Below are positions 43,127-52,911 of a stretch of 64,000 nucleotides of DNA, piece after piece. The position numbers and the translations under genes are program-made. Position 1 is the stretch's first letter. Each line of letters starts with the position of its first letter. The notes beneath the pieces were generated by a model, which was not told where the DNA came from, did no database searches, and worked only from the letters and a program-made list of their open reading frames with translations. Source of the DNA: CALDTK01 sp045110575 (lineage in GTDB: Bacteria; Bacteroidota; Bacteroidia; Chitinophagales; Saprospiraceae); contig JBGCGF010000012.1 in assembly GCA_045110575.1 (NCBI GenBank), positions 21,195 through 85,194 of the forward strand, read 5' to 3'.

Positions 43127-46100
43127 ATGCTTAAGCATATATTCCTTTCGGTTGCCTTGGCGATCCTTTCCTTTAGCTGCATTGCGCAGTATAATGTTGA
43201 TTTTGCGAATCTTAATCAAGTCGAGTTTCTCAGCGAAGTTGAGGCCTGTAATCAAGAAGTTGCCTTATATGTAGGATGGCAACCCGATGCCTACGGTTCT
43301 GAAAACGGTAGACTACTATTTGGCCGTTATTTTATCGCAAGCGGAACTATTATCAATTCAAATGTTTTTCCAGCGAGTGGGTCTTTAAAACTAGCTGCCT
43401 CTAAGATTGACGTAGAAGCAACAGCAATTCGTGATACACCTGGGGGTGAGTGTACGGGATACGCAATTGCAGTATCTCTTAGTGGTAATGGAACTCCTGC
43501 GGCAACTCGACTTCTTATTTTGGATGTAACTGGTGATCTTGTTACCCAAACAATTACTTCGGCATCGCAATCACAACAAGGGCAAGTACACGGCCTCTTC
43601 CAAGATAGTTCGGGCGACTTAATTATGTGCGGATCAATTTGGACAGCTGGCCAACCGTCATTACCGCTTGTTCAAAAGTTTAATTCTGTGAATGGACTTC
43701 TCCTCGATAGTCGGACCTTAACTTTTGATTTTGACGGAGACGGTACTCCTGATGGTTTTGAAGCAAGAGATGTTTTAGAATTGACTCGATCTAATACTTC
43801 AGCTAAATATGCAGTCGCTTGTAGGTCCACTCAAAACACCTATGTTATTGGTCTAACGGATAACCTTACTCCAGCAGGCAGCTATATTTACGACGTTGAT
43901 GGTATAAGTAACCCTGAAGTGCCTATTGCTATGGCAGAAAAAGATGGTTTTCTGTTCGTCGCTGGAGAAGACATGACAACTGACAGAGTTACACTTGTTG
44001 CTGTGTCATCCAGTCAGACGACAGGTGAAGCTCTGTTTACTGAGAAATTCACAGAGGTGCTAGAAATTAGAAAGTCAAATTTTCGAGTAACGGATATCGT
44101 AGCCTCTCCGAATGAAGGTATAATACTTTCTGGTTACGATTTTAAAGGGCTATTTGGAACGCCTTCAGGTTTTGAAGCGCTTTTGGTCCATGTAGGTCAA
44201 TTGGGGGCAATTGAGCAAGTCACCTCACATAATGGTGCTTATAATTCAGCCATTTTGAGTGACATTGACAGAATACCTGGGACTTCAGGATTGATTTGTG
44301 CTGGATCAAGCATCGATAAAAATCTACCGGGCAGTTGGTCTATGAAGTTGTTGGCTGTAGATCGTAACTGTTCTGAGCCCTGTGTAGAGCCTGCTTATGT
44401 GCGTGCGTCAAGGGTGCCTAGTAGACCTTTATCTACGCGGATTGGGATTGGGGATACTCCTAATCGCTCATCGCGAGAACCTATTCCGCTTTTAGCCGTG
44501 AATACAGTCTCAATATCTAATTGTAGTAGGCCTCAAACGTGTGCTGGCACTGATCCTATTTGTCGAACGGATGAGATCAATATCTCGACAGGTTACAATG
44601 AAGATCTGCAACAAAATATAGGTGTTGGACAACCTGACGATGATTGGGTACTCACAGCTTCAACTAGCTTTCCCGGGTCAAACTTTCCACTCCCAACTTT
44701 TGTAAATTCTAAGTGGCCGTCCTGGCATGGCACATATCCATCTGATGCGGGTTGGATAAACTTTAGTCCTACAATACCTCAACCTGGAGGATCGGACCAC
44801 GTGTTCCAACGGTGCTTTTGTATCTGCCAAGAGGATAGCGTGAATTTTGATTTTTCAACTACTGTGGATGATCAGTTAGAGTTAAATCTAATTAATGAAG
44901 GAGGCTCTTTTGTTGAGCAACTTCAAGAAATAAATTCGAATGGTGCTGTACACCAGATGTGGAACGTTCACACTCAATTACTATTACCTGCGGGTAAGTA
45001 TTGCTTAGAAGCTAAAGTTCGAAATGAAGTGGGGGTGATGGGCTTCTTAGCTAGTGGTTCAATTAGGAGCCAGAGCCTTGTGACTGACGGCTGTTGTGCA
45101 AGCGCCGACAGCTTCCTAATCGCCGGCGTTAAATTCGATGACGAAAACTGTAACGTTGAGTACGATAGAGATAAAGGTGATGCTGAGCCAGGGGTAGAAA
45201 ATTGCACGGTTACAGTCACAAACCAAAGTGGAGTTACTGTTTGGACAGGACAGACAGACGCCAATGGCTATTTCTCTGCTTCAGTGCCTGCAGGTACTTA
45301 TGACGTAAGCGTTACGCCCTTAGCGCCAGCCGTTATTCACGTACCGGCAAGTGGAACAGAGACGGTTACCGTTGGGCCGGATGCCGAAACCGCCTATGTC
45401 GTATTCGGACAGAAAGATCCGACAGATTGTAATTGCTTGGATGTTTCTATTACTCCGTTCGCTGTGGGGCAAGTTTCTGGAGATACCTGTTGTTACACTA
45501 TCCTTCTAGAAAACGATTTTGGAGATTATTATGATGAGGTAGTTCTATCGACAGCGAGTGGTACTTTTTTCGCTGGAAATTCAGGAACAGATTACAACTG
45601 GACAATTGAGGGCAATGGTAGCTCAGTGAGCGTTACGCCAGAGTTTCAAGCAACGCTTGGAGAGCTGATCGAGGTAATCGTTTGCCTTGAAGGAATCGGT
45701 ACCTCAAGTGAAATTACCATCGACTGGCAAAAGGATGAGCAGTCTATTTGCGAGGACACGGAGATCGTGAACTGCGGTTGTGGTATTGAAAGCGTTGGGA
45801 CAACAACACCTGCAACTGGAGATGAGTGTTGTATCGCAAGTGTGAGTATTCAGAACGATTTCACTCAAGGATTAATTTCTAAGGTAGAGCTAGAAATTGT
45901 TGAACCTTCCTCATCTACAACCACCTTTGATGAATCAACTTATGATCTAGGGCAAGGAGTGGCAATTACTTCTTCCACGACGACAAGTATTACGCTAGAG
46001 ACTGTAGATGGTACTCCATTCCCTACTGGTGACTTGAATGATGTGCTTAGCTTTTGTTTCGCAGACGGGATACAACCTTCTTACGAACAGCACATACAAG

Positions 46101-49100
46101 TGACATATTTTAATGAGAAGTGTAATCCTATTATAGGTTGCACGGACACGTTAATTTTTACATGTGAGCCTATTGAGCAAAGCGACTGCCTAGAAGCAAC
46201 CTTCATCTCGGCTGAGTGCGATATCGAAAATGACCAATTGCAAGTCGTAACATTAGATATCGCCAATTTTTCTGACGAAACAATTTCGCAGATAGTAATT
46301 TTTTCAAATACGGTTCCTGTATTTCCTCAATTGACTCCAGTGTCAATTCCAGCGACACCCCCTGGCAGTTCAGCTACAGTGAGCTTTACAATCTCGACAG
46401 CCGGCTTGGTACTTCCACAAACCCTTACGCTTTACGTAGGTATGCATGGTGTCCAAATCGGACCCGTCCCGTGTTGTACTCGGGAAGTCGAAATTGAAAT
46501 TGCACCTTGCTGCGAACCATGTGAATCCGATTGGCTTGCTGTAGCAACTCAAGTTCAAGATAGTTGCTGTACTGACATCAGTATTATCAATGATTGTGAG
46601 GATCAGCTTCAGAAAGTTACAGCTACGATACTCTCTGCTGGGTCCTTCATAAAGAGTGTCGCTATTAATCCAGATTTTACAGATGACTGGACTGTGGGCA
46701 TGGGGTCTGGGACCGACTATGTTGAAGCTGATTTTACAGCTTCAGACTACGCGGAGATAGGAACCTACGATAACCTGTTCTCATTCTGCCTTGGTGATAC
46801 TGTAGGTAATCCTGTTGAGTTCGTTGAGATTAACTACGTAGGATATGGCGCTCAAGGAAGAGACAGTGTCTTGTGTACTGACACGATTCAGGTTTTCTGT
46901 GATAGAGAGCCAGAATGCCTCGAAATTTTGCGTGACTCAGTTTACTGTGACTCAGATGGGAATTACTTTTTAGATGTCGTCTACGAGAGTAATACTTATC
47001 CAGCGTTTACGGCAGACAATTTAATGCTTACCGTAGAGCCAGCAGGCACCACTCCTGGTCTATTTCTCTTCCCGACCATTAACACCGGTATTGGCTTAAG
47101 CCCAGGTGGGATTCATTCAGAAACGTATCAGATTTATGGATTCCCCCAAGCGGGAGATCAACTCGTGATCTCCACCGCACTTCATAGTGTCACGCCCAGT
47201 GGCGCGCGCGACACCTGTTGCTTCGACGATGAAATCATCGCGTTGACTTTGCCAGATTGTGGACCAGACAACTGCTGCCGTGACTACAACGCGTTCCTCA
47301 TCGACGTCATCAACTACCAAGGACCAAACAGCATTTGTGACACCGCTTTCGCTCAAGCTCCACGCCTAGATAGTTGTCAGTTTACAACGATTGATTGGGG
47401 AGATGGAACCACCACTACAACACAAGGTGCATTTGCTGTGCAGCATGCATATACTCAAATTGGCACGTATAACGTCTGTACCCGTTTTAGCGAAAGCTTA
47501 GATGGAGGATTTACCAGCTGTTGGTCGCAAGAACGCTGTGACACCATCGTTATCGATACGTGCAGTATAATAAGTTCAACCCCACTCTGTGACACCTTGT
47601 CAGAAGCGATGACTCAATACTTCGGATGGGCTGCAGTCACTTGTTCTGCATACGACGATTTCGATGACCAAAATGCGTATAACGGAAACGACTACGTACT
47701 TGGGCTTATCGATATCAGAAACCATGAAAGCGCACCCGTTGGCAGTAACTGGAGTCCTCCGATGTATCACGGACCTGCAAATGACTGGACTGGAAATAAC
47801 CTTGGTGACATCTTTGGACTTGCCATTGATCCTCAAGGAGGAATCTACACGTCTTTCTATGGCCTATACTCTAGGGAAACTCAAACGGCTTCTTCCCAGC
47901 ATTTTGGTAGCCCAATGCTCAACCCAGATCAAAAGCCAACCATTTACTGGATTAATCCTGTTTCTGGCGTAATTGAGAATATTGGTGTAGACTTAGCTGC
48001 CAACCAAATAGTAAGCCCTGGAGGCAATTATTTAGGATATGGAAATTTAGCTTACAATCCTGGCAACAAGCACCTGTGGGTAACAGACCTTTCTAGCAAT
48101 AAGATCTATGCTATGAATGGGGATCCCACAGACCTCAATTTTGGAGAAGTGATCAACAGCTTTACCCCTCCTTCAAACTCTGGTTTCGGTGGTGTTCAAG
48201 GCCGAGTCTTCGGTCTTGGTTACAATCATATAGAGCACCGATTATACTACTCAATCTGGCGGGACAATTCTCCAGGATCAGGAGGCGGAATAAATGAAGT
48301 CTACTCTGTTAAGTTGAACCCATCAGGTGGAATTGGTGGCTCTGCAGTCAGTGAATGGGTAGCTACCGATCTGGCACCAGCATACCCATTTTCAAATCCT
48401 GTGCTTGATATTTCTTTCAGTTCTGATGGTTCGCAAATGCTACTATCTGAACGCAGCATCATCAGTGAGCCTGGGGGCAAGTATGCTAGCTATTCACACG
48501 AGTCGCGTCACTTACGCTTGACAGTTGCTAATCCTACTTCAGCTAGTGGTAGTTGGGTTTTATCGGCTGGCGATCCATACGGATCTGTTTATACACTAGG
48601 AGCTAATTCTGCTGGTGGAGGCGATTTCACGTACAACAATCCGAAGTTTGATAGTTGTGATGCGATTGTTGTTCTTTCAGAGGATATCATCAAGCCCGTT
48701 GATAGTGCAACCGAACTGATATATGGCATCAGAGGCGTAGATGCAGATGGCGGTACCGTTGCGGATAGCTGGTATGTGGATCTAGACGGCGTGACTGATA
48801 AGCGAGACAAGTATGAAATCGGTGACGTTGAAGTTTTCCGCGAATTATGCTGTACTTCTAATCCTGTACAGCGCTGTGCTTTGAACTCAAATGAATGGGA
48901 TGACTTAGTCAACGGTATTGAAGTTGAAGAATGGCCGAACTCTATGTTTAGGTTAGGTGGTGGCATCATCTCTGCTCAGTACTGGGGAACAGTAGACTGG
49001 GGAGACGGCACAATAGATAGAAATATTTCGGCGCGCGATTTTCCCCTCGACCACATCTATGCTTCTAGCGGTTCATTTACGATCACACTCGACCATGAAT

Positions 49101-49429
49101 TAGTTGGTACAGATGGTCTACGTTGTTTTGAAACCACCCAAACCATCGGAGTTACCGACGTAGAAGAGGCTGATCTAAGTACGGCTATAGAAGTGATGCC
49201 TAATCCATTTACAAGCGAGCTCCGTGTAAGTGCAAAAGGTCTGGGTGCAAACATCGAAGAGGTGTCCTTGTACAACATGACCGGGCAGCATGTGCAAGCA
49301 TATAAGCTCGGAGGTCAGCAGGACCAGCATACGCTAGACACACAAGGTCTTGCCGCAGGTATGTATGTCGTACGTGTGCGCTTGAGTAATGGACGGGTAG
49401 CAACACTGCAAGTCGTTCACCTAGAATAA
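43127..49429 (+). CDS. Giant T9SS-secreted multidomain surface protein
   Basis: A 2100-residue protein with a signal peptide (VALAILSFSCIAQ). Residues about 25-450 look like a beta-propeller. An SdrD-B/carboxypeptidase-like domain (about 660-760: IAGVKFDDENCNVEYDRDKG) is followed by several Cys-rich Ig-like units carrying a CC-x-I-x-N pattern (CCYTILLENDFG, CCIASVSIQNDF, CCTDISIIND; about 770-1390). A PKD domain (about 1410-1450, IDWGDGTTTTTQG) and a propeller-like domain (about 1520-1910) shared with the lipoprotein at 38655 come next. A second PKD (about 1950-2000) and a T9SS type A sorting domain (about 2020-2100: IEVMPNPFTSELRV, LAAGMYVVRVRLSNG) end it. It is predicted to be cell-surface attached or released through the type IX pathway; adhesion is inferred. 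Confidence 0.92.
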   Translation: MLKHIFLSVALAILSFSCIAQYNVDFANLNQVEFLSEVEACNQEVALYVGWQPDAYGSENGRLLFGRYFIASGTIINSNVFPASGSLKLAASKIDVEATAIRDTPGGECTGYAIAVSLSGNGTPAATRLLILDVTGDLVTQTITSASQSQQGQVHGLFQDSSGDLIMCGSIWTAGQPSLPLVQKFNSVNGLLLDSRTLTFDFDGDGTPDGFEARDVLELTRSNTSAKYAVACRSTQNTYVIGLTDNLTPAGSYIYDVDGISNPEVPIAMAEKDGFLFVAGEDMTTDRVTLVAVSSSQTTGEALFTEKFTEVLEIRKSNFRVTDIVASPNEGIILSGYDFKGLFGTPSGFEALLVHVGQLGAIEQVTSHNGAYNSAILSDIDRIPGTSGLICAGSSIDKNLPGSWSMKLLAVDRNCSEPCVEPAYVRASRVPSRPLSTRIGIGDTPNRSSREPIPLLAVNTVSISNCSRPQTCAGTDPICRTDEINISTGYNEDLQQNIGVGQPDDDWVLTASTSFPGSNFPLPTFVNSKWPSWHGTYPSDAGWINFSPTIPQPGGSDHVFQRCFCICQEDSVNFDFSTTVDDQLELNLINEGGSFVEQLQEINSNGAVHQMWNVHTQLLLPAGKYCLEAKVRNEVGVMGFLASGSIRSQSLVTDGCCASADSFLIAGVKFDDENCNVEYDRDKGDAEPGVENCTVTVTNQSGVTVWTGQTDANGYFSASVPAGTYDVSVTPLAPAVIHVPASGTETVTVGPDAETAYVVFGQKDPTDCNCLDVSITPFAVGQVSGDTCCYTILLENDFGDYYDEVVLSTASGTFFAGNSGTDYNWTIEGNGSSVSVTPEFQATLGELIEVIVCLEGIGTSSEITIDWQKDEQSICEDTEIVNCGCGIESVGTTTPATGDECCIASVSIQNDFTQGLISKVELEIVEPSSSTTTFDESTYDLGQGVAITSSTTTSITLETVDGTPFPTGDLNDVLSFCFADGIQPSYEQHIQVTYFNEKCNPIIGCTDTLIFTCEPIEQSDCLEATFISAECDIENDQLQVVTLDIANFSDETISQIVIFSNTVPVFPQLTPVSIPATPPGSSATVSFTISTAGLVLPQTLTLYVGMHGVQIGPVPCCTREVEIEIAPCCEPCESDWLAVATQVQDSCCTDISIINDCEDQLQKVTATILSAGSFIKSVAINPDFTDDWTVGMGSGTDYVEADFTASDYAEIGTYDNLFSFCLGDTVGNPVEFVEINYVGYGAQGRDSVLCTDTIQVFCDREPECLEILRDSVYCDSDGNYFLDVVYESNTYPAFTADNLMLTVEPAGTTPGLFLFPTINTGIGLSPGGIHSETYQIYGFPQAGDQLVISTALHSVTPSGARDTCCFDDEIIALTLPDCGPDNCCRDYNAFLIDVINYQGPNSICDTAFAQAPRLDSCQFTTIDWGDGTTTTTQGAFAVQHAYTQIGTYNVCTRFSESLDGGFTSCWSQERCDTIVIDTCSIISSTPLCDTLSEAMTQYFGWAAVTCSAYDDFDDQNAYNGNDYVLGLIDIRNHESAPVGSNWSPPMYHGPANDWTGNNLGDIFGLAIDPQGGIYTSFYGLYSRETQTASSQHFGSPMLNPDQKPTIYWINPVSGVIENIGVDLAANQIVSPGGNYLGYGNLAYNPGNKHLWVTDLSSNKIYAMNGDPTDLNFGEVINSFTPPSNSGFGGVQGRVFGLGYNHIEHRLYYSIWRDNSPGSGGGINEVYSVKLNPSGGIGGSAVSEWVATDLAPAYPFSNPVLDISFSSDGSQMLLSERSIISEPGGKYASYSHESRHLRLTVANPTSASGSWVLSAGDPYGSVYTLGANSAGGGDFTYNNPKFDSCDAIVVLSEDIIKPVDSATELIYGIRGVDADGGTVADSWYVDLDGVTDKRDKYEIGDVEVFRELCCTSNPVQRCALNSNEWDDLVNGIEVEEWPNSMFRLGGGIISAQYWGTVDWGDGTIDRNISARDFPLDHIYASSGSFTITLDHELVGTDGLRCFETTQTIGVTDVEEADLSTAIEVMPNPFTSELRVSAKGLGANIEEVSLYNMTGQHVQAYKLGGQQDQHTLDTQGLAAGMYVVRVRLSNGRVATLQVVHLE
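47484..47498 (+). repeat. Recurrent 15-mer, one-mismatch copy in the giant gene
   Basis: GTTTTAGCGAAAGCT, one base from the 15-mer, encoding RFSES in the PKD region; the only copy seen in this 6.3-kb gene. Confidence 0.65.
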
Positions 49430-49449
49430 CCAACATCAGTATCTTAATG

Positions 49450-49493
49450 GCCTGTCTACGTGTGGTTTAATCCGCAGGTAGGCAGGCTTTTTT
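49450..49493 (+). terminator. Intrinsic terminator of the giant T9SS gene
   Basis: Arms GCCTGTCTAC (49450-49459) and GTAGGCAGGC (49478-49487), one wobble, followed by T6. It ends the 43127 gene. Confidence 0.82.
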
Positions 49494-49506
49494 GTTCTGT
49501 ATTTTA

Positions 49507-49521
49507 GGCTTTCGCCAAAAC
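49507..49521 (-). repeat. Recurrent 15-mer, one-mismatch intergenic copy
   Basis: GGCTTTCGCCAAAAC in the short gap between the terminator at 49450 and the split sensor gene. Noncoding context. Confidence 0.75.
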
Positions 49522-49537
49522 CTATATCACTTATCTA

Positions 49538-50797
49538 GTGCACATTACCCGATTTTACGAAGCAGTAGTTAAGCGATTTCAAGCAGTCGCTTGGATTTTA
49601 CTATTACTGTTGTCACTACCAATAGCTCTCTTTTCCCAAATCCAATCCGACTACCAGTTTAAGCAATTCACCACTGACGACGGCCTCCCTAGCTCAGAAG
49701 TACACTGCGTCATTCAAGACAGCAAAGGCTACATGTGGTTTGGTACAGACAATGGTGTCGCCCGCTTTGATGGATATAATTTCAAGACTTTTGGCTATGC
49801 AGAAGGGCTAGGGAATCCTGTCGTCTTTGAGATGTTTGAAGATGAAAATGGTTTGATCTATTTCGCCACGATGGATGGTAAAATGTACGTCTATAATGGT
49901 GTAAAAATTACGGCATGGAGATATAATTATAAGATTGATTCTTTAGGTTTAGGGACTCGTTCAGCTGCTGTGAAGAATTTTGATCTGTATGGATGGACTA
50001 CTGTCACTGATCAGAGTAAAGGACTGGCTCATATACACAGTAATGGAAAAGTAATTTTACCTGTAAAGTCGAAATATTCTTGTTATGTAGGATCAATAAG
50101 ACCGCATGCAGCTCGAGGTTATATTTCTGGTAATACTGATAATCTAAGTGTTGAAGAACTTGCTGTAGATTCAGCTAATGTTAGAGGAGTGTTTAATACC
50201 TCTTTTGACTCGATTTTTTCCTATTCAAAGTTGGAAAGTCACTCCTCGATGATAGGATCAACCCATCTAGGGTATTTTTATGTTAATGATACTGCTGTTT
50301 TGTGTGGTTTTGATTCATTGTATATCTCAACGGATCTTTCCTTTTCGGAGAGTAAATATTTTAAGACTTCAATTCAAGAAATTAGATTTTCGCAAATAGG
50401 CTACTTGGCAAGTTGTGACTATCCCTCTGTGCTTTTGCGTTTCGACAACGTGAAAGAGTTTTACGCTGGCGAGTCAGACACTCTTGTTTCAGGGTTTCGC
50501 TGTACAGATGCAATTTTGGCTCTAGATGGAAGTGTTTGGGCCACATCCGTCGATAAGGGAGTGTTGCACCTACCGGGATTAGAGCAAGTTAAGTATTCTA
50601 GTCTTGCTGGCTTGGATAGGAAATATATTCAAAGCTTCGCTTTCTATCAAGATGAACTTGTCTTGTCTACGAGGAATGGGAATATGGTTGGGTATAATCT
50701 GAAGAATTCATCACTCAGGAGTTTCCCGCGGACAACCGGTGTAAGCTCAAATGGGCATATATATATATGCATCTGGAGATGGGGAATCCCTTTATAA
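49538..50797 (+). CDS. LytS-type sensor, N-terminal half (frameshifted)
   Basis: The first part of a large hybrid sensor: the start is GTG at 49538, with an uncleaved or signal-like helix (AWILLLLLSLPIALFSQ) and two-component-regulator propeller blades (QFTTDDGLPSSEVHCVIQDS, GYMWFGTDNGVARFDGYNFK, ENGLIYFATMDGK). The frame ends at 50797 after a nonsense tail (ICIWRWGIPL) caused by a shift in the (AT)6 tract at 50757-50768. The sequence continues in another frame from 50751. With one extra AT unit the frames join through SSNGHIYIYASGDGESLY, giving about 1000 residues, the same as the intact sensor at 54691. This suggests a phase-variable or freshly broken gene; an assembly error is possible. 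Confidence 0.85.
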   Translation: MHITRFYEAVVKRFQAVAWILLLLLSLPIALFSQIQSDYQFKQFTTDDGLPSSEVHCVIQDSKGYMWFGTDNGVARFDGYNFKTFGYAEGLGNPVVFEMFEDENGLIYFATMDGKMYVYNGVKITAWRYNYKIDSLGLGTRSAAVKNFDLYGWTTVTDQSKGLAHIHSNGKVILPVKSKYSCYVGSIRPHAARGYISGNTDNLSVEELAVDSANVRGVFNTSFDSIFSYSKLESHSSMIGSTHLGYFYVNDTAVLCGFDSLYISTDLSFSESKYFKTSIQEIRFSQIGYLASCDYPSVLLRFDNVKEFYAGESDTLVSGFRCTDAILALDGSVWATSVDKGVLHLPGLEQVKYSSLAGLDRKYIQSFAFYQDELVLSTRNGNMVGYNLKNSSLRSFPRTTGVSSNGHIYICIWRWGIPL

Positions 50798-52541
50798 AAA
50801 CTACTATCGATTTGATGAGAGAAGAAATTGGGTGATTCCCAGTTTTAAATTGGCTGATGGTGTGAAGAGGCCTTCATATGGAACGGCTAAGGTTCGTCTT
50901 GATTTAGGAGATAGTTTACTATTTGCTGGGTCACACGGTATTATACTTTTAGATAGGAAGAATAATCTTACCTCTAATTCATATAGGGCGGATCAAATAC
51001 CTAATCGATGCTATGATGTCGCTCCATCTTTAGTGAACGGATATCTTATAGGAACAAAAGAAGGTCTTGCTCGACAAGAAGCTTTAGGAGAAGCATATGT
51101 TGATTTGAAAATCCCCCACCCCTCCTTCAACCTCCGAATCCAAGCCATAGAAAATGTCTGCGAAAAATTCATGGCCATTGGTACCAAAGGGCTTGGCGTG
51201 GCGGTCTTCACCTCAACTGACACCGTCGAAATCCGGAAAGCCGATGGGCTCACCAGCGACATGATTGAAGACCTCTATGTAGACTCAGAATGTAACCTCT
51301 GGGTAACCACACTGAGTGGACTCAACAAAGTGACGTTCACAAGTCTCGACTCCTTTCAGATTCAAAACTTTACGATTCACCATGGTTTGCCTTCTAACGA
51401 AGTTACTCAAGTGCAAGAACACAACGGAGAAATGTGGGTAGCCACTACCAAAGGGTTGATTACACTCCCCGAACATGAAATCGATACGTTTGCCTCTGCA
51501 CCCATGTTGGTCGGAGTATCAGTCAATGATCAAAGCGTAAAAGTAACTTCTGAGCTGGATTTCGCTCACGACGAAAACTCTTTGCAGATCGAATGGCTGG
51601 CCATTGACTACCAGCAGATGGGGCGCGTTCCATATCGATACCGACTAGATCAAGGTAACGACTGGACATACACACAAGATCGCAGTGTTACCTATCCTCA
51701 GCTCTCTCCCGATGACTATGACTTTGAAGTCCAGCGCGCCAATCGCGATGGTATTTGGAGTGAAAGCACAGCATATACTTTTACCATCAATGCCCCTTGG
51801 TGGCAGACTTGGTGGTTTACAGTACTAGGGCTTGGAGTACTTGTCGCAGCTGGAGTTTATGCCTACAAGCGCCAAGTGAAAGAAGTGAAAGCATCTGCGG
51901 ATATTCAGCAAAAATTGCTAGAGCTTGAACGATCAGCGCTTCAAGCGCAAATGAACCCGCACTTCATTTTTAATTGTCTTTCCTCGGTCCAGAATTATAT
52001 CCTTTCCAACGATACGGAGCAGGCCGTTGGATACCTCTCTCGGTTTAGCCGGTTGGTGCGTCAGACCTTAGATGCTTCCGTAGAAGGCTATATTTTCATT
52101 GATGAAGAGGCGCAGTTGCTCGACAATTATCTCGCTCTTGAACAGCAGCGATTCGGTGAAAAATTCAGTTTTGAACTATATGTCGACCCTTCTTTGAAAG
52201 GTGTTCACGCGCGAATTCCTTCCATGATGACGCAGCCGTTCGTAGAGAATGCCGTGATACATGGTCTAGCAGAAACAAATGGGGCTGGTCACATCTCGGT
52301 TCGTTATGAAAAGGACGATGCGAAATCTGTACTCGTCACGATAACAGACAACGGCCCAGGCATCTCAAGTACGAAGGAGTCTCGCGCCAGGGTAGGGCAC
52401 AAGTCCGTAGGCATGACCATCACACAAAAGCGCTTAGAGATGATGTCCCAGTCTTCTGGTGTGACGTTGATTGATCTTGCAGAAGAGTCTATGGGACTCG
52501 TGTCAGGTACTAAGGTTGAGTTGCGGCTTATGTGTGCTTAG
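50751..52541 (+). CDS. LytS-type sensor histidine kinase, C-terminal half
   Basis: It continues the propeller (TYGTAKVRLDLGDSLLF-like region, NLWVTTLSGLNKVTF, GEMWVATTKGLITLP). A Y_Y_Y domain (about 255-340: LQIEWLAIDYQQMGRVPYRY) follows, then a transmembrane helix (about 350-370), and a His_kinase/LytS-type kinase core with the phospho-acceptor in LQAQMNPHFIFNCLSSVQNY (about 402). ATP-binding motifs (MTQPFVENAVIHGL, VTITDNGPGIS) are intact. The kinase domain is complete, but without the N-terminal half it would lack most of the sensor. An ATG at 50751 may allow a shortened product; the membrane topology would then be altered. LytTR genes lie on both sides. Confidence 0.85.
   Translation: MGIYIYASGDGESLYKNYYRFDERRNWVIPSFKLADGVKRPSYGTAKVRLDLGDSLLFAGSHGIILLDRKNNLTSNSYRADQIPNRCYDVAPSLVNGYLIGTKEGLARQEALGEAYVDLKIPHPSFNLRIQAIENVCEKFMAIGTKGLGVAVFTSTDTVEIRKADGLTSDMIEDLYVDSECNLWVTTLSGLNKVTFTSLDSFQIQNFTIHHGLPSNEVTQVQEHNGEMWVATTKGLITLPEHEIDTFASAPMLVGVSVNDQSVKVTSELDFAHDENSLQIEWLAIDYQQMGRVPYRYRLDQGNDWTYTQDRSVTYPQLSPDDYDFEVQRANRDGIWSESTAYTFTINAPWWQTWWFTVLGLGVLVAAGVYAYKRQVKEVKASADIQQKLLELERSALQAQMNPHFIFNCLSSVQNYILSNDTEQAVGYLSRFSRLVRQTLDASVEGYIFIDEEAQLLDNYLALEQQRFGEKFSFELYVDPSLKGVHARIPSMMTQPFVENAVIHGLAETNGAGHISVRYEKDDAKSVLVTITDNGPGISSTKESRARVGHKSVGMTITQKRLEMMSQSSGVTLIDLAEESMGLVSGTKVELRLMCA
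50757..50768 (+). repeat. (AT)6 dinucleotide tract at the frameshift
   Basis: A run of six AT units lies at the point where the sensor reading frame breaks. Gaining one unit (+2) or losing two (-4) would restore the frame. Such slippage-prone tracts are the classic basis of phase variation. Confidence 0.8.
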
Positions 52542-52542
52542 C

Positions 52543-52899
52543 TCACCCCACAAACTCCTCCTCAATCCGCTCAATCAACTTTCCTCGCTTGAGCTTCGAG
52601 ACCGGGATCTGTTTTTCTCCTTCCAGCAGCGCCTCGCGCTCTTCCGTGCAAAACATCTTCAAGTACTTTGTATTGATGATGTGAGATTGGTGCGTTCGGA
52701 AGAAAGATCTATGCTGCAATAGCCGGTCGTAGTAGGCAAGGTTGTGGGAAGCTACCGTCTTCGATCCATCAATAAGATGAATGGTCGTGTAGCTCCCACT
52801 ACCTTGCAGGTGTACAATGTCACCATACCGCATCAACCGAATGCCTTTGGAAGTAGACACGGCTATGCCTAGGTAGATTGATGGGTTCATTGCGGGCAT
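52543..52899 (-). CDS. LytTR-domain protein without receiver
   Basis: A 118-residue protein that is essentially a lone LytTR DNA-binding domain: GIRLMRYGDIVHLQGSGSYT, FFRTHQSHIINTKYLKMF and the REALLEGEKQIPVSKLKRG tail match the C-terminal half of the regulator at 42165. There is no receiver domain, so it is not directly phosphorylated. It stops 2 bases from the convergent split sensor. Solitary LytTR proteins usually sense by association with a partner or act as antagonists. Start at 52899 or the ATG at 52890. Confidence 0.87.
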   Translation of the reverse strand: MPAMNPSIYLGIAVSTSKGIRLMRYGDIVHLQGSGSYTTIHLIDGSKTVASHNLAYYDRLLQHRSFFRTHQSHIINTKYLKMFCTEEREALLEGEKQIPVSKLKRGKLIERIEEEFVG

Positions 52900-52911
52900 C
52901 GTGTATTGAAG

